Below are positions 1-5,896 of a stretch of 9,473 nucleotides of DNA, in pieces. Position 1 is the first letter of the stretch; each line of letters opens with the position of its first letter. The notes beneath the pieces are model-generated. The model did not search any database. It was not told where the DNA came from and was given only the letters and a program-made list of their open reading frames with translations. This DNA comes from an uncultured Gluconobacter sp. GTDB taxonomy: Bacteria > Pseudomonadota > Alphaproteobacteria > Acetobacterales > Acetobacteraceae. Position numbers and translations under genes: made by a program. Where the stretch lies: assembly GCA_937880175.1 (NCBI GenBank), contig CALFLO010000155.1, positions 1-9,473 on the forward strand, written 5' to 3'.

Positions 1-57
1 GGCAAGGCCGATCCTCATGGTGGCCCGGGTGATACCGACAGTTCGGACGAACAGTGA
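1..57 (+). CDS. C-terminal end of an unidentified protein (partial, 5' end outside window)
   Basis: Frame 1 is open from the first base and ends at a TGA at 55-57, giving 18 residues rich in Gly, Asp and Ser (ending DTDSSDEQ). No family can be recognised from so short a tail. The stop codon lies on the outer edge of the IS3 element, whose terminal repeat begins at about 55-58. The stop may therefore be the natural one, or it may be supplied by the IS after the gene was truncated. The tail does not match a MazF N-terminus, so it is not the missing half of the mazF fragment on the other side of the IS. Confidence 0.35.
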   Translation, partial: GKADPHGGPGDTDSSDEQ

Positions 58-80
58 GGTGGTCCCGTCCGTTCGGACAG
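56..80 (+). repeat. IS3 left terminal inverted repeat
   Basis: This end lies downstream of the transposase genes. It matches the right end (1342-1366, inverted) at 20 of 25 positions; the mismatches are confined to the block at 67-71. The preceding base (T at 55) would give the family-typical TG terminus but is not matched at the other end, so the exact boundary is uncertain by a base or two. Confidence 0.75.
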
Positions 81-114
81 TTTTGCGGGCTTGATAAGCT
101 ATACCCGGTTGTCG

Positions 115-993
115 TTATGCCGCCCTTCTGACAGCGTTGCTGTTGGCCATCTGGTCCGGGGTTAACCCCGGACCAGATGATGTCGGCACGTCATGATACG
201 CCTCATCGGGCGTACGTCCAGCCAGCGCCATATGCGGACGCCTTTCGTTATAATGGGCGATCCATCTGCCAAGCCCGGCCCTCAGCTCTGATCCGGTCTC
301 GAACGCGTGCAGGTAGACGCATTCATATTTCAGCGACCGCCACAGACGCTCGATAAACACGTTGTCCAGCCAGCGACCGCGCCCATCCATGCTGATGCGG
401 ATCTGACGCTCTTCCAGTATCCCGCTGAAACGGGGTGTCGTAAATTGCGACCCCTGGTCAGTATTGAAAATGTCCGGGGCGCCATAACGCATGAGGGCAT
501 CCTGTAGCGCCTCGATACAGAACTCCACGTCCATCGTGTTCGATAGACGCCAGGACAGGACCTTGCGCGTGAACCAGTCCATGATCGCCACGAGATAGAG
601 AAATCCCCGTTTCATGGGGATATACGTGATGTCTGAACACCAGACCTGGTTGGGCCGGTCGATGACCAGATCCCGCAGCAGATACGGATATTTCCGATGC
701 TCCGGATGAGACACTGTCGTGCGCGGCTTCTGGTAGATCGCCCGCAGGCCCATGATCGCCATGATCCGCCGGACCCGCTTGCGGCCCACTTCATGTCCCA
801 GGCGGCGCAGATGCCATGTCATCTGCCGTGAGCCATAATAGGGCGTTTCCAGGAACTGGGCGTCGATCAGCCGCATCAGCTCCAGATTGGCCTCGCTCTG
901 TGGCACAGGCCGATAGTAAACGCCCGACCGGTTGAGTTGCAGCAGCGTGCATTGCCGGATTATCGGCAGGCATGCTCTCTTCGGGTCAATCAT
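115..993 (-). CDS. IS3-family transposase OrfB (DDE integrase domain)
   Basis: This 292-residue protein is the catalytic part of the IS3 transposase, which cuts and joins the element ends. An N-terminal HTH_21-like segment (about 37-85, with YGSRQMTWHLRR) is followed by an rve integrase core. The catalytic triad reads D121 (WCSDITY), D178 (NTDQGSQF) and E214 (NVFIERLW); the last two are 35 residues apart, the usual D-35-E spacing. The C-terminal YNERRPHMAL motif is also typical. The ATG overlaps the OrfA stop as ATGA, so re-initiation is possible. A -1 frameshift inside orfA could instead yield the full OrfAB fusion, which is the active enzyme in most IS3 elements. No truncation is visible. 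Confidence 0.93.
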   Translation of the reverse strand: MIDPKRACLPIIRQCTLLQLNRSGVYYRPVPQSEANLELMRLIDAQFLETPYYGSRQMTWHLRRLGHEVGRKRVRRIMAIMGLRAIYQKPRTTVSHPEHRKYPYLLRDLVIDRPNQVWCSDITYIPMKRGFLYLVAIMDWFTRKVLSWRLSNTMDVEFCIEALQDALMRYGAPDIFNTDQGSQFTTPRFSGILEERQIRISMDGRGRWLDNVFIERLWRSLKYECVYLHAFETGSELRAGLGRWIAHYNERRPHMALAGRTPDEAYHDVPTSSGPGLTPDQMANSNAVRRAA

Positions 994-1301
994 CTGCCGC
1001 CTCTGATCACGCCCAACCGAGCAGAGGCATCCCGCAAAAAATCCCGTTCCACCAGCAACTGGCCGATCTTGGCGTGCAGTTTCTCTACATCAGCAGGGCT
1101 GACTGAAGGTTCCGTTACTGACTTACCAGAAAAAAGGCTTGCCATGCCCTCGATCGCCTGCCGTTTCCATTGGGCGATCATCGTCTGATGCACGCCATGT
1201 TTCGAAGCCAGTTCCGCCAGCGTCAGTTCCCCACGGATCGCCTCCAGCGCAACCCGTGACTTGAACTCTGCCGCATACCGTTTCCGCGTAACCTTACCCA
1301 T
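990..1301 (-). CDS. IS3-family transposase OrfA (helix-turn-helix subunit)
   Basis: This 103-residue protein opens with MGKVTRKRYAAEFK and has a helix-turn-helix (about 10-55, ELASKHGVHQTMIAQWKRQ) that recognises the IS ends in this family. A leucine-rich coiled coil follows (about 72-92, LHAKIGQLLVERDFL) and normally mediates oligomerisation. Start and length fit the family. The stop overlaps the OrfB ATG. A degraded relative of this same gene lies in the same orientation at about 8994-9180. Confidence 0.92.
   Translation of the reverse strand: MGKVTRKRYAAEFKSRVALEAIRGELTLAELASKHGVHQTMIAQWKRQAIEGMASLFSGKSVTEPSVSPADVEKLHAKIGQLLVERDFLRDASARLGVIRGGR
1035..1041 (-). promoter_or_regulatory. Putative -1 ribosomal frameshift heptamer in orfA
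   Basis: Read on the - strand the site is TTTTTTG, in the OrfA frame GAT TTT TTG. It fits the slippery pattern for tandem -1 slippage. After a -1 shift here the frame stays open through to the OrfB start, so an OrfAB fusion is possible. This is the usual way IS3 elements make active transposase. No stimulatory stem-loop was worked out. Confidence 0.45.
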
Positions 1302-1341
1302 AAAACCCGTCCTCGTTCAGGCCAGATGATAGCTTATCGCC

Positions 1342-1366
1342 CTGTCCGAAAAATGGGGACCACCTC
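1342..1366 (-). repeat. IS3 right terminal inverted repeat
   Basis: This is the transposase-proximal end, upstream of orfA. It is the inverted counterpart of 56-80, with the outer 11 bases identical. The coding remnant of a MazF toxin starts at its outer edge, which places the junction here. Confidence 0.75.
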
Positions 1367-1569
1367 TGTTTTTGTGTTGCCCGCTTACGACGAAGCGAAA
1401 GAGCTACACTTTTGAGGTGGGGGTCGGCAACGCTCGTCAGAGCGCCGTGCTCGCGGACCAGGTGGAATCGCTCGATTGGCGAGCCCGAGGCGCTAAGCGG
1501 AAGGGGGGTGTCTCTGAAATGGAACTTGCCGAAGTCCGCGCGAAGGCTCAAGCCCTGATCGGAAAATAA
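1367..1569 (+). pseudogene. 5'-truncated MazF/PemK-family toxin remnant
   Basis: The + strand frame entering from the IS right end encodes about 66 residues that align without gaps in the core to the C-terminal part of E. coli MazF. Shared blocks include PLTTKRKSYTFEV (MazF PCTTQSKGYPFEV), VLADQVESLDWRARGAKRKG (ALADQVKSIAWRARGATKKG) and a final KAQALIG (KINVLIG). Alignment begins near MazF residue 45, so the start, the N-terminal strands and the catalytic arginine near residue 29 are missing. In the full-length family this is an mRNA interferase. The only starts available are internal non-ATG codons, so a working toxin is unlikely. No mazE-like antitoxin is found nearby. The left flank of the IS does not carry the missing half, which implies a deletion as well as an insertion. 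Confidence 0.85.
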
Positions 1570-1608
1570 AGAACCTGAGATGACTGACACCAAGACCACG
1601 GATTAAAA

Positions 1609-1785
1609 ATGAAACATTTCCCGAACAGCATTCAACCAGACAATGGGTCTGTCGGCCTCTCAGTTATACGCTTCGTTGCAGCATTCTGCCTGATTGCGTT
1701 CGGCCTCTACATGCTTGGCGTTCACATTGGTTCACTGTCATCATACGCCGGAATCACCGCCTTAGCTTGTGCTGTTGCGATCTGA
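1609..1785 (+). CDS. Putative small membrane protein (58 residues)
   Basis: An ATG frame encodes 58 residues. A polar N-terminus (about 1-17, MKHFPNSIQPDNG) is followed by two hydrophobic stretches: residues 19-37 (IRFVAAFCLIAFGLYMLGV) and about 43-58, ending in ACAVAI. It would fit a two-pass inner-membrane miniprotein. A GGA at 1599-1601 is a weak ribosome-binding site. An 8-residue frame (1580-1606, MTDTKTTD) ends just upstream and could be a leader. It lies 39 bases downstream of the mazF remnant and may once have shared its transcript. No family is recognised, and such a short frame could still be chance; the contiguous hydrophobicity is the main support. Confidence 0.4.
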   Translation: MKHFPNSIQPDNGSVGLSVIRFVAAFCLIAFGLYMLGVHIGSLSSYAGITALACAVAI

Positions 1786-2096
1786 CACCCAAACCCCAAC
1801 AAATTTGACCCGCTCACGGATGCGTCGCTGAATCTCTGTCGGGAAACAGATGTTTTCCGACAAAAACGGGACGTTTCGGCTTCTCACTTAGACATAACTA
1901 GTTTTTTTGAAAGAAACACACAGTCGTAATGACTTCTATGTCGGAAACTGCGCAGCAAGGGTTTCACGACAAGCTAAGCGTATAGCTGCTCCTGTCTATG
2001 TATCAGTTCCCCCAAGGGCTTGCCCCTTTTCCGATATCTCGAAAAAAGTTCTCTCCTAAGGTCATCGGTGAAGTAATTTTCCTAGCTCTGAAGAGG
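1786..2096. other. Non-coding stretch downstream of repA
   Basis: About 310 bases lie between the small membrane-protein frame and the 3' end of repA. No convincing gene is seen; the best frame is 18 codons (1929-1985, MTSMSETAQQ) without a good ribosome-binding site. It holds an imperfect 26-bp palindrome (1837-1862, listed separately), a run of seven T (1901-1907) without a clear stem before it, and a small hairpin AAGGG/CCCTT at 2014-2028 followed by two T. None is a clear rho-independent terminator for repA. Confidence 0.5.
1837..1862. repeat. 12-bp inverted repeat with 2-nt centre
   Basis: TGTCGGGAAACA and TGTTTTCCGACA are inverted copies around GA, with one mismatch (a G-T pair in RNA). 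No T-run follows on either strand, so a terminator is not favoured. A protein-binding site or an RNA hairpin is possible. A related half (ATGTCGGAAAC) recurs at 1939-1949. Confidence 0.5.
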
Positions 2097-3146
2097 TTAG
2101 GCTTTCAATGGTACCGGTGGAGGAGAAGGTTTTAGGGTGATGCCTCGTTCAGAAATATCGACGCGTGAATTAGGATAAGCAGCATGAGCGATTGAGAAGG
2201 GCTCTAGAAACTCCCGTTTGAATGTTCTCAACAACTTGTATTGATGACCAAAACTTTTCCAAAGTGATGGCCAACTGACGAAGGTATCAGATTGCAAAAC
2301 ATGAAGCCTGAAGGCCAACCAAAGGTACGCATCAATTGCTTGTGGTGATGTCTGAATATCTTTGATGGCCTCTCTGTCGATTCTTACAGGATGCTTCTTG
2401 AGCTCATTAAAGTAGGCTTCAGACAGAACAATACGCTCAATCCATCTCGTCTTGCTTTTTGATCTAGGATCTACCTTTCCCGAATACTTATACGCTTCTA
2501 CAATCCGTTCATTGACTATAACGCCCGCATCATCTTTACCAAAACGGAAGGTGATAGTGCAGTTCACAAGGCGCTCTAATTGTTCCCTAAGCCGGTTATT
2601 TGTTGGGCCTCCGCGGCCTAAGCCCATTCGGTTCGCGAGCTCAGCGGGGGATTTCCCGATATAAATTTCTCTAGAATTTGTTTCTATCGAACGGCTTTGC
2701 CAGTCGATAAGCAGTAGTCTTGCTATAGTCCCGAAGGGAACGCCGAGCTGCTCCTCGCCTTCTTCTTCAATGCGAATTCCCGGACGAATGACTAGATCAG
2801 CAAAATCACCGCGGATACGCCAGTCGGTACCCAAAGGAATGTCGCGATGGGGCAAACCTGTTAACGACCAAGCTGAATACGAATGTCCTGGCGCTACCCT
2901 TCCTTCAGCTTCACGGACAACGGCAGATAGAGCTGTATCGGCTATTCTACGACCAGACCTGCCTGCTAAGGCGTCCAATAGGGAAAGTTGAGGGTCAAGG
3001 CTTTCCTCTCGGGCAAGAACTGCGCTCTCAGCCGATCTGACAGTTTCTTCTGGCCCATGGTCAAGAACAAGGTCGTGGAGCTTTTTTGTCTTCAATGCCT
3101 CGTCCTGCAACTGCGCGTATGAGTTCGATGCGAAGGACTGAAACAT
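2097..3146 (-). CDS. repA: Plasmid replication initiator RepA (RepA_C family)
   Basis: This 349-residue protein resembles the plasmid RepA proteins (RepA_C family) common in Acetobacteraceae and other alphaproteobacteria. Such initiators bind iterons and open the origin. Recognisable blocks are HRDIPLGTDWRIRGDFADLVIRPG (about 99-122, shown by its ends HRDIPLG and LVIRPG), GVPFGTIARLLLIDWQS (about 135-151), the motif LANRMGLGRGGPTNNRLREQ (about 170-189) that reads as a winged-helix DNA-binding segment, and QAIDAYLWLAFRLH further on. The N-terminal 90 residues are less conserved in type. The start is the first ATG in the frame, and no strong Shine-Dalgarno is seen before it. Two inverted iterons (3164-3178, 3209-3224) lie 18-78 bases upstream in the leader, which suggests autorepression. 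The gene is complete and no partition genes are adjacent. Confidence 0.85.
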   Translation of the reverse strand: MFQSFASNSYAQLQDEALKTKKLHDLVLDHGPEETVRSAESAVLAREESLDPQLSLLDALAGRSGRRIADTALSAVVREAEGRVAPGHSYSAWSLTGLPHRDIPLGTDWRIRGDFADLVIRPGIRIEEEGEEQLGVPFGTIARLLLIDWQSRSIETNSREIYIGKSPAELANRMGLGRGGPTNNRLREQLERLVNCTITFRFGKDDAGVIVNERIVEAYKYSGKVDPRSKSKTRWIERIVLSEAYFNELKKHPVRIDREAIKDIQTSPQAIDAYLWLAFRLHVLQSDTFVSWPSLWKSFGHQYKLLRTFKREFLEPFSIAHAAYPNSRVDISERGITLKPSPPPVPLKA

Positions 3147-3163
3147 GCAAATCTAGAACGCGC

Positions 3164-3224
3164 AATGTGAACCTTGCCTCATCCACAGGTTTTGCTTTGA
3201 AGTCAGGGAGATGTGAACCTTGCC
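3164..3224 (-). promoter_or_regulatory. Inverted iteron pair in the repA leader (probable repA operator)
   Basis: Two iterons in the opposite orientation to the array (3164-3178 and 3209-3224) lie between the array and the repA start, with a DnaA-box-like site immediately beside the first (3179-3187). In iteron plasmids RepA commonly represses its own gene from sites in the promoter or leader, and this placement fits. A TATATT at about 3234-3239 on the - strand is a candidate -10, without a clear -35. Confidence 0.6.
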
Positions 3225-3344
3225 TACGGAGCAATATATAAGATTCTTATTGAGGATATAGATTGGTTGGCAAGGTTCACATTAACAACTTTTGCAACCT
3301 GCTGTTTTAAAAGCATTTTCCTAAAGATGATTTTCTCCCCCTGA

Positions 3345-3506
3345 GGCAACATTCACATCTTTAGAAAGTTGTTTAAGCCCGTGGCAAGGTTCACATCTTT
3401 TCTTATCCCCAAGCTGCGGCAAGGTTCACATCTCGTAAGGATGGGTAGGAATCGGGCGCAGGCAAGGTTCACATCCTGGGCATATTGCGTGGCAAGGTTC
3501 ACATCT
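3345..3506 (+). repeat. Direct iteron array (five copies)
   Basis: Copies sit at 3345-3360, 3383-3398, 3418-3433, 3461-3476 and 3491-3506. The start-to-start distances are 38, 35, 43 and 30 bases, so spacing is irregular and the copies are not all on the same helical face. Three copies match the consensus fully; 3461 differs at the last base and 3345 at two bases. Confidence 0.92.
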
Positions 3507-3528
3507 CCTTGCTCTTCTTGAATTTCAT

Positions 3529-3557
3529 TTGAAATACATTTGCATATACGATATGTG
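3529..3557 (+). promoter_or_regulatory. Putative relBE promoter and operator
   Basis: TTGAAA at 3529-3534 and TATGTG at 3552-3557 are 17 bases apart and make a plausible -35/-10 pair. A perfect small palindrome CATAT-ACG-ATATG (3543-3555) overlaps the -10 and is a likely operator for the RelB ribbon-helix-helix dimer. It starts 23 bases after the last iteron, so TA expression and origin occupancy could influence each other. Confidence 0.5.
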
Positions 3558-3587
3558 TTGATCGAAAGTATGAGGAAGGATCCAGAC

Positions 3588-3863
3588 ATGTCGACAATCG
3601 ATGCTGCCGTAAGTTTTCGTTGCGACAAACAGCTGAAGGCGGACACGCAAGAAGCACTCGATGGACTGCACGTTAAGCTGTCCGACGTATTGCGCGACAC
3701 CATGCAGTACATCGCAGAGAACAAACGCCTTCCTGTTTCGCGGCGGGTCATCAGCGATGAAGACGCGGACCTTCTGGATATTGTCCGGCGAAGGGCTGCC
3801 AAGCCTCGCAAGGCAAGTGGCGCAATGACGCTCGCTGAACTTGCTGCTCGTCACGATGACTGA
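3588..3863 (+). CDS. relB: RelB/DinJ-family antitoxin
   Basis: This 91-residue protein is the antitoxin of the downstream RelE-like toxin. The N-terminal third (MSTIDAAVSFRCDKQLK...LSDVLRDTMQYIAENKRLP, about 1-46) fits the ribbon-helix-helix DNA-binding fold of RelB/DinJ proteins, which represses the operon. The charged C-terminal part (about 47-91) would wrap and neutralise the toxin. The ATG at 3588 is preferred over the in-frame ATG at 3570 because AGGAAGGA (3573-3580) lies 7 bases before it. The stop overlaps the toxin start by 8 bases, which indicates translational coupling. The gene appears intact. Confidence 0.85.
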   Translation: MSTIDAAVSFRCDKQLKADTQEALDGLHVKLSDVLRDTMQYIAENKRLPVSRRVISDEDADLLDIVRRRAAKPRKASGAMTLAELAARHDD

Positions 3864-4173
3864 TCTCAACGCTGAGCTTGGAAAGAAGATTTATAAGATT
3901 AAGTTTGACGACGAAGCACTGGAAGAGTGGGATTCGCTCGACGGAAGTATTCGTAAGAAGTTTCTAAATAAGTTGAGGAATCTGGAGAAGAACCCATATT
4001 CTCCATCTAACGCACTTCATGGCCCCTTAACCGGATATTATAAAATAAAACTAAGGTCTGATGGTTACCGGCTCGTCTACTCTATTGAAGAGGATAAAAT
4101 CATAATCTTTGTAATTTCGGTAGGAAAACGCGAAGATAACGAAGTATATATTTCCGCGAGCAACAGGGTATAG
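3856..4173 (+). CDS. relE: RelE-family mRNA interferase toxin
   Basis: This 105-residue toxin is very close in its core to E. coli RelE, which cuts mRNA in the ribosomal A site. The block YYKIKLRSDGYRLVY (61-75), followed by VISVGKRE (86-93), mirrors RelE CYKIKLRSSGYRLVY and VISVGKRE. The residues corresponding to RelE K52, K54, R61, R81 and Y87 are all present (K63, K65, R72, R92, Y98), so the toxin should be active. The ATG at 3856 overlaps the relB end by 8 bases and is chosen over an upstream TTG at 3841. The N-terminus is about 11 residues longer than in E. coli RelE. The base composition is lower in GC than the neighbouring scp cluster, which suggests separate acquisition. Confidence 0.93.
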   Translation: MTDLNAELGKKIYKIKFDDEALEEWDSLDGSIRKKFLNKLRNLEKNPYSPSNALHGPLTGYYKIKLRSDGYRLVYSIEEDKIIIFVISVGKREDNEVYISASNRV

Positions 4174-4273
4174 TCATCGCTAATACTGGATAGGTCATAC
4201 AGAATCGGTGTCGAATTTCGACCGAATAGTCTTTCTCTTTAGCGCAGTTTTACATGTTATCGTTTTTAAGTCC

Positions 4274-4292
4274 TCCGGGACAGGGACCCGGA
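4274..4292 (+). terminator. Possible terminator downstream of relBE
   Basis: A perfect 6-bp stem TCCGGG/CCCGGA encloses a 7-base loop and is followed by an AT-rich tract (TTATAAATTCTATTT). The tract is not a clean T-run, so termination is tentative. It lies between the convergent relE and scpA genes and could act on either transcript. Confidence 0.4.
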
Positions 4293-4335
4293 TTATAAAT
4301 TCTATTTGTAGATCCCGATTTGACCCATATCGTGC

Positions 4336-5115
4336 TCAACAACGGTTTATGCTGGGCTTCGCGTTGACGACCTTAAGTTTTTCGCCGCAAGTTAGCTGCT
4401 GAAGCACCAGCTCTCCGTTCCTTGCCAACTCCAAAACTGCCGCAAGATGAACAGCCCACGCGGCCTTGCGGTGTGTTAAGCTTTGAGGGGTTTCCGTGGG
4501 AGAGAGACTCATCACGCCCTCGATGAGGTCCCACGCGCTCTCCGAATGTTCGCAAAGCTTCTGCTGCCACCACGCGACGGCGTCTTGAACGGATAGACGG
4601 GGCAGAGCTGAGGGAAGAAAAATGCTTTCTTCAGGCATCAGCTGCGCCCGCCGACGGGAAACAGACAAAAGCGCGTCAAGCAGATCCCGGGTGAGGATGA
4701 GAGATGCTGTCTCAGCGACAGAAAGCGAGGGGACCACACTCCCGCGTCCGAAAACGTCGTCTCCCAGGACGGGGCGGCGTTCAAGAATCTCAACAGCCCT
4801 CTGAAGCGTGTCTTTCCGAAGCAGAACCCGCTGGATGTGCTCGGCGGCTGAGCGCGCTGCGCTGTGGTCAGCCGCGTCGCTCCGGAGCAGCAGAGCGGAG
4901 CGCATCTGCACCAGGGTCGCGGCCAGCACCAGCTCGTCTGCGGTCTGTTCGAGAGGACGGTCTCTCAAGCCGTCCTCCACACAGGCTAAAAACCGGTCGA
5001 TCAGCTCGGTTAGCGGAAGCGTCCGAAGATCTACGGCGTGACGGCGGACAGCCTGCAGCAGCGCTTCCAGCGGGCCCTGCCATGCTCCAGCCTCCAGAAG
5101 TGCTCCCTCAGACAT
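4336..5115 (-). CDS. scpA: ScpA-like kleisin (segregation and condensation protein A)
   Basis: This 259-residue protein matches ScpA, the kleisin that bridges the Smc heads and binds ScpB. The N-terminal block WQGPLEALLQAVRRHAVDLRTLP (about 12-34) corresponds to the conserved FEGPLDLLLHLIRKHELDI region and is followed by LTELIDRFL. LVLAATLVQMRSALLL (about 62-77) is the typical helix before the linker. The C-terminal AVLELARNGELVLQQ (about 229-243) matches the winged-helix end. The ATG at 5115 overlaps the stop of the upstream gene by 8 bases (ATGTCTGA), indicating coupling. A longer in-frame extension upstream lies inside that gene and has no ScpA similarity. The acidic linker usual in ScpA is short. 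scpB is not adjacent but 1.9 kb upstream in the same cluster. No smc gene is in view. Confidence 0.82.
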   Translation of the reverse strand: MSEGALLEAGAWQGPLEALLQAVRRHAVDLRTLPLTELIDRFLACVEDGLRDRPLEQTADELVLAATLVQMRSALLLRSDAADHSAARSAAEHIQRVLLRKDTLQRAVEILERRPVLGDDVFGRGSVVPSLSVAETASLILTRDLLDALLSVSRRRAQLMPEESIFLPSALPRLSVQDAVAWWQQKLCEHSESAWDLIEGVMSLSPTETPQSLTHRKAAWAVHLAAVLELARNGELVLQQLTCGEKLKVVNAKPSINRC

Positions 5116-5893
5116 CGTAAAGCGGGCGGACGGAAAAAATGAGGTCGGGCCAATGGGTCGCAATTTCCTGAAGAGCCGCCCAGGGCGTCCAGTCCGCCGA
5201 CCAGAAAGAAACACTCCAGCGGTTGGTGCCCTTTTTCGGATGCCCGTCCATGACTTCGACCTGCTGCAGTGGCCGAGAGGTTCCCCAGTGTTCCCAGAGC
5301 CAGCTCTGTGTCGTGGGGGAAGCGGGGCCGAGGGCAAGAAGATCCAGAGGCATGGGGCAGAGGGCGTTGAGGTCAAACGGGACGGAGCTCGATCCGGCTT
5401 CCTGAGCGAGAAGACCCCTCTGGCTCTGGACAATTTGGTCGATTAATGCGGTCGTTCGGGCATCCTGGGTAAGAAAGTTCCGGCCCAGATCTTCGGGATC
5501 GCTGACATCTGGCCCCCACGGTAGGTGGCCGGTACCAGCCGCTTCCGCCCGGAACCGGCCTAGCACAGCTTCTGGGCCAGTGACGGTCAGGACATGCGCT
5601 AACCAGTCCGGCTGGGGATTGAAAAGGGGCGGAGCGGGATAGGGCTCCGGCTCTGCAAGCTCTGACCCCGAGATTGGAAACACCGTGCCGCTCGCCGGTG
5701 GCCTGGGGGCATGACGGGGAAGAGTCGGACGGGTGAGAAGACGAAACCCGGCATCTTGTTCCTCATACTCCGTCAGGGTCTGCTCACTGTAGCTGTGGGT
5801 AATCGGCCGCGCTTCGAGCTCAAGCCGATAAGCTTCCAGGCGTGCGACCGTGGCATCAACATCTGCGATGATTTCAGCAGTAGTTTGGGGCAC
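5108..5893 (-). CDS. Api92/DUF1281-like protein of unknown function with N-terminal extension
   Basis: The function is unknown. The C-terminal two thirds resemble the Api92-like (DUF1281, YubB ferredoxin-like) proteins found on plasmids and phages. PDWLAHVLTVTGPEAVLGRF (about 95-114) corresponds to the family opening NWCxNxLTVTGP. FDLNALCPMPLDL (about 173-185) matches the F-L-PMP block. WLWEHWGT (about 198-204) and FWSADWTPWAALQEIATHWPDL (about 230-251, ends FWSADW and WPDL) match the WGTKW and AWSPP-ALxxxFPDL blocks. The first 93 residues are extra, beginning with a probable coiled coil (about 5-29) and then a Pro-rich linker. The start is GTG, 3 bases after the recombinase stop, and the end overlaps scpA by 8 bases, so it is tightly coupled to both. 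Such placement suggests a role with the recombinase or ScpA; this is inference. Confidence 0.68.
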   Translation of the reverse strand: MPQTTAEIIADVDATVARLEAYRLELEARPITHSYSEQTLTEYEEQDAGFRLLTRPTLPRHAPRPPASGTVFPISGSELAEPEPYPAPPLFNPQPDWLAHVLTVTGPEAVLGRFRAEAAGTGHLPWGPDVSDPEDLGRNFLTQDARTTALIDQIVQSQRGLLAQEAGSSSVPFDLNALCPMPLDLLALGPASPTTQSWLWEHWGTSRPLQQVEVMDGHPKKGTNRWSVSFWSADWTPWAALQEIATHWPDLIFSVRPLYDV

Positions 5894-5896
5894 GGC

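Larger units (their letters stand above)
56..1366 (-). mobile_element. Complete IS3-family insertion sequence
   Basis: The element is about 1.31 kb and carries OrfA and OrfB on the - strand between imperfect terminal inverted repeats. The outer 25 bases (56-80 and the reverse complement of 1342-1366) match at 20 positions, including GAGGTGGTCCC and TTCGGACAG. A subterminal GATAAGCTAT is also shared (93-102 and, inverted, 1329-1338). The size, two overlapping frames and a DDE transposase are typical of IS3. No 3-4 bp target duplication is visible at either edge, and the flanks belong to different genes, which suggests that a rearrangement followed insertion. Both transposase frames look intact, so the element may still be active. 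Confidence 0.9.
3164..3506. other. Iteron-type origin of replication (oriV)
   Basis: Eight copies of a 15-16 bp iteron, consensus GGCAAGGTTCACATCT, lie next to repA. Six read on the + strand, starting at 3269, 3345, 3383, 3418, 3461 and 3491. Two are inverted (3164-3178, 3209-3224). The copy at 3345 is the most degenerate (GGCAACATTCACATCT). Between 3225 and 3345 the DNA is visibly AT-rich with a single iteron, the likely unwinding region. Two DnaA-box-like 9-mers, TCATCCACA (3179-3187) and TTATCCCCA (3403-3411), each match TTATNCACA-type boxes at 8 of 9 positions. RepA should bind the iterons. Confidence 0.9.

Noticed and set aside
1929..1985. 18-codon frame MTSMSETAQQ in the repA downstream region
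   Set aside because: It is too short, has no clear ribosome-binding site and shows no hydrophobic or other recognisable character.
3164..3506. CRISPR array
   Set aside because: The repeats are only 15-16 bp, unevenly spaced (30-43 bp start to start), occur in both orientations and lie beside repA. They are iterons.
3353..3811. - strand 152-codon frame with repeated DVNLA peptides across the origin
   Set aside because: The peptide repeats are translations of the iterons on the opposite strand, and the frame lies antisense to relB. It has no ribosome-binding support.
4208..4402. + strand 64-codon frame after relE
   Set aside because: It overlaps the scpA 3' end antisense, starts at a non-ATG codon, has no ribosome-binding site and has no recognisable motif.
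5116..5433. 106-residue N-terminal extension of the scpA frame
   Set aside because: It lies inside the Api92-like gene in another frame and shows no ScpA similarity. The overlapping ATG at 5115 with a stop-start junction is a better start.
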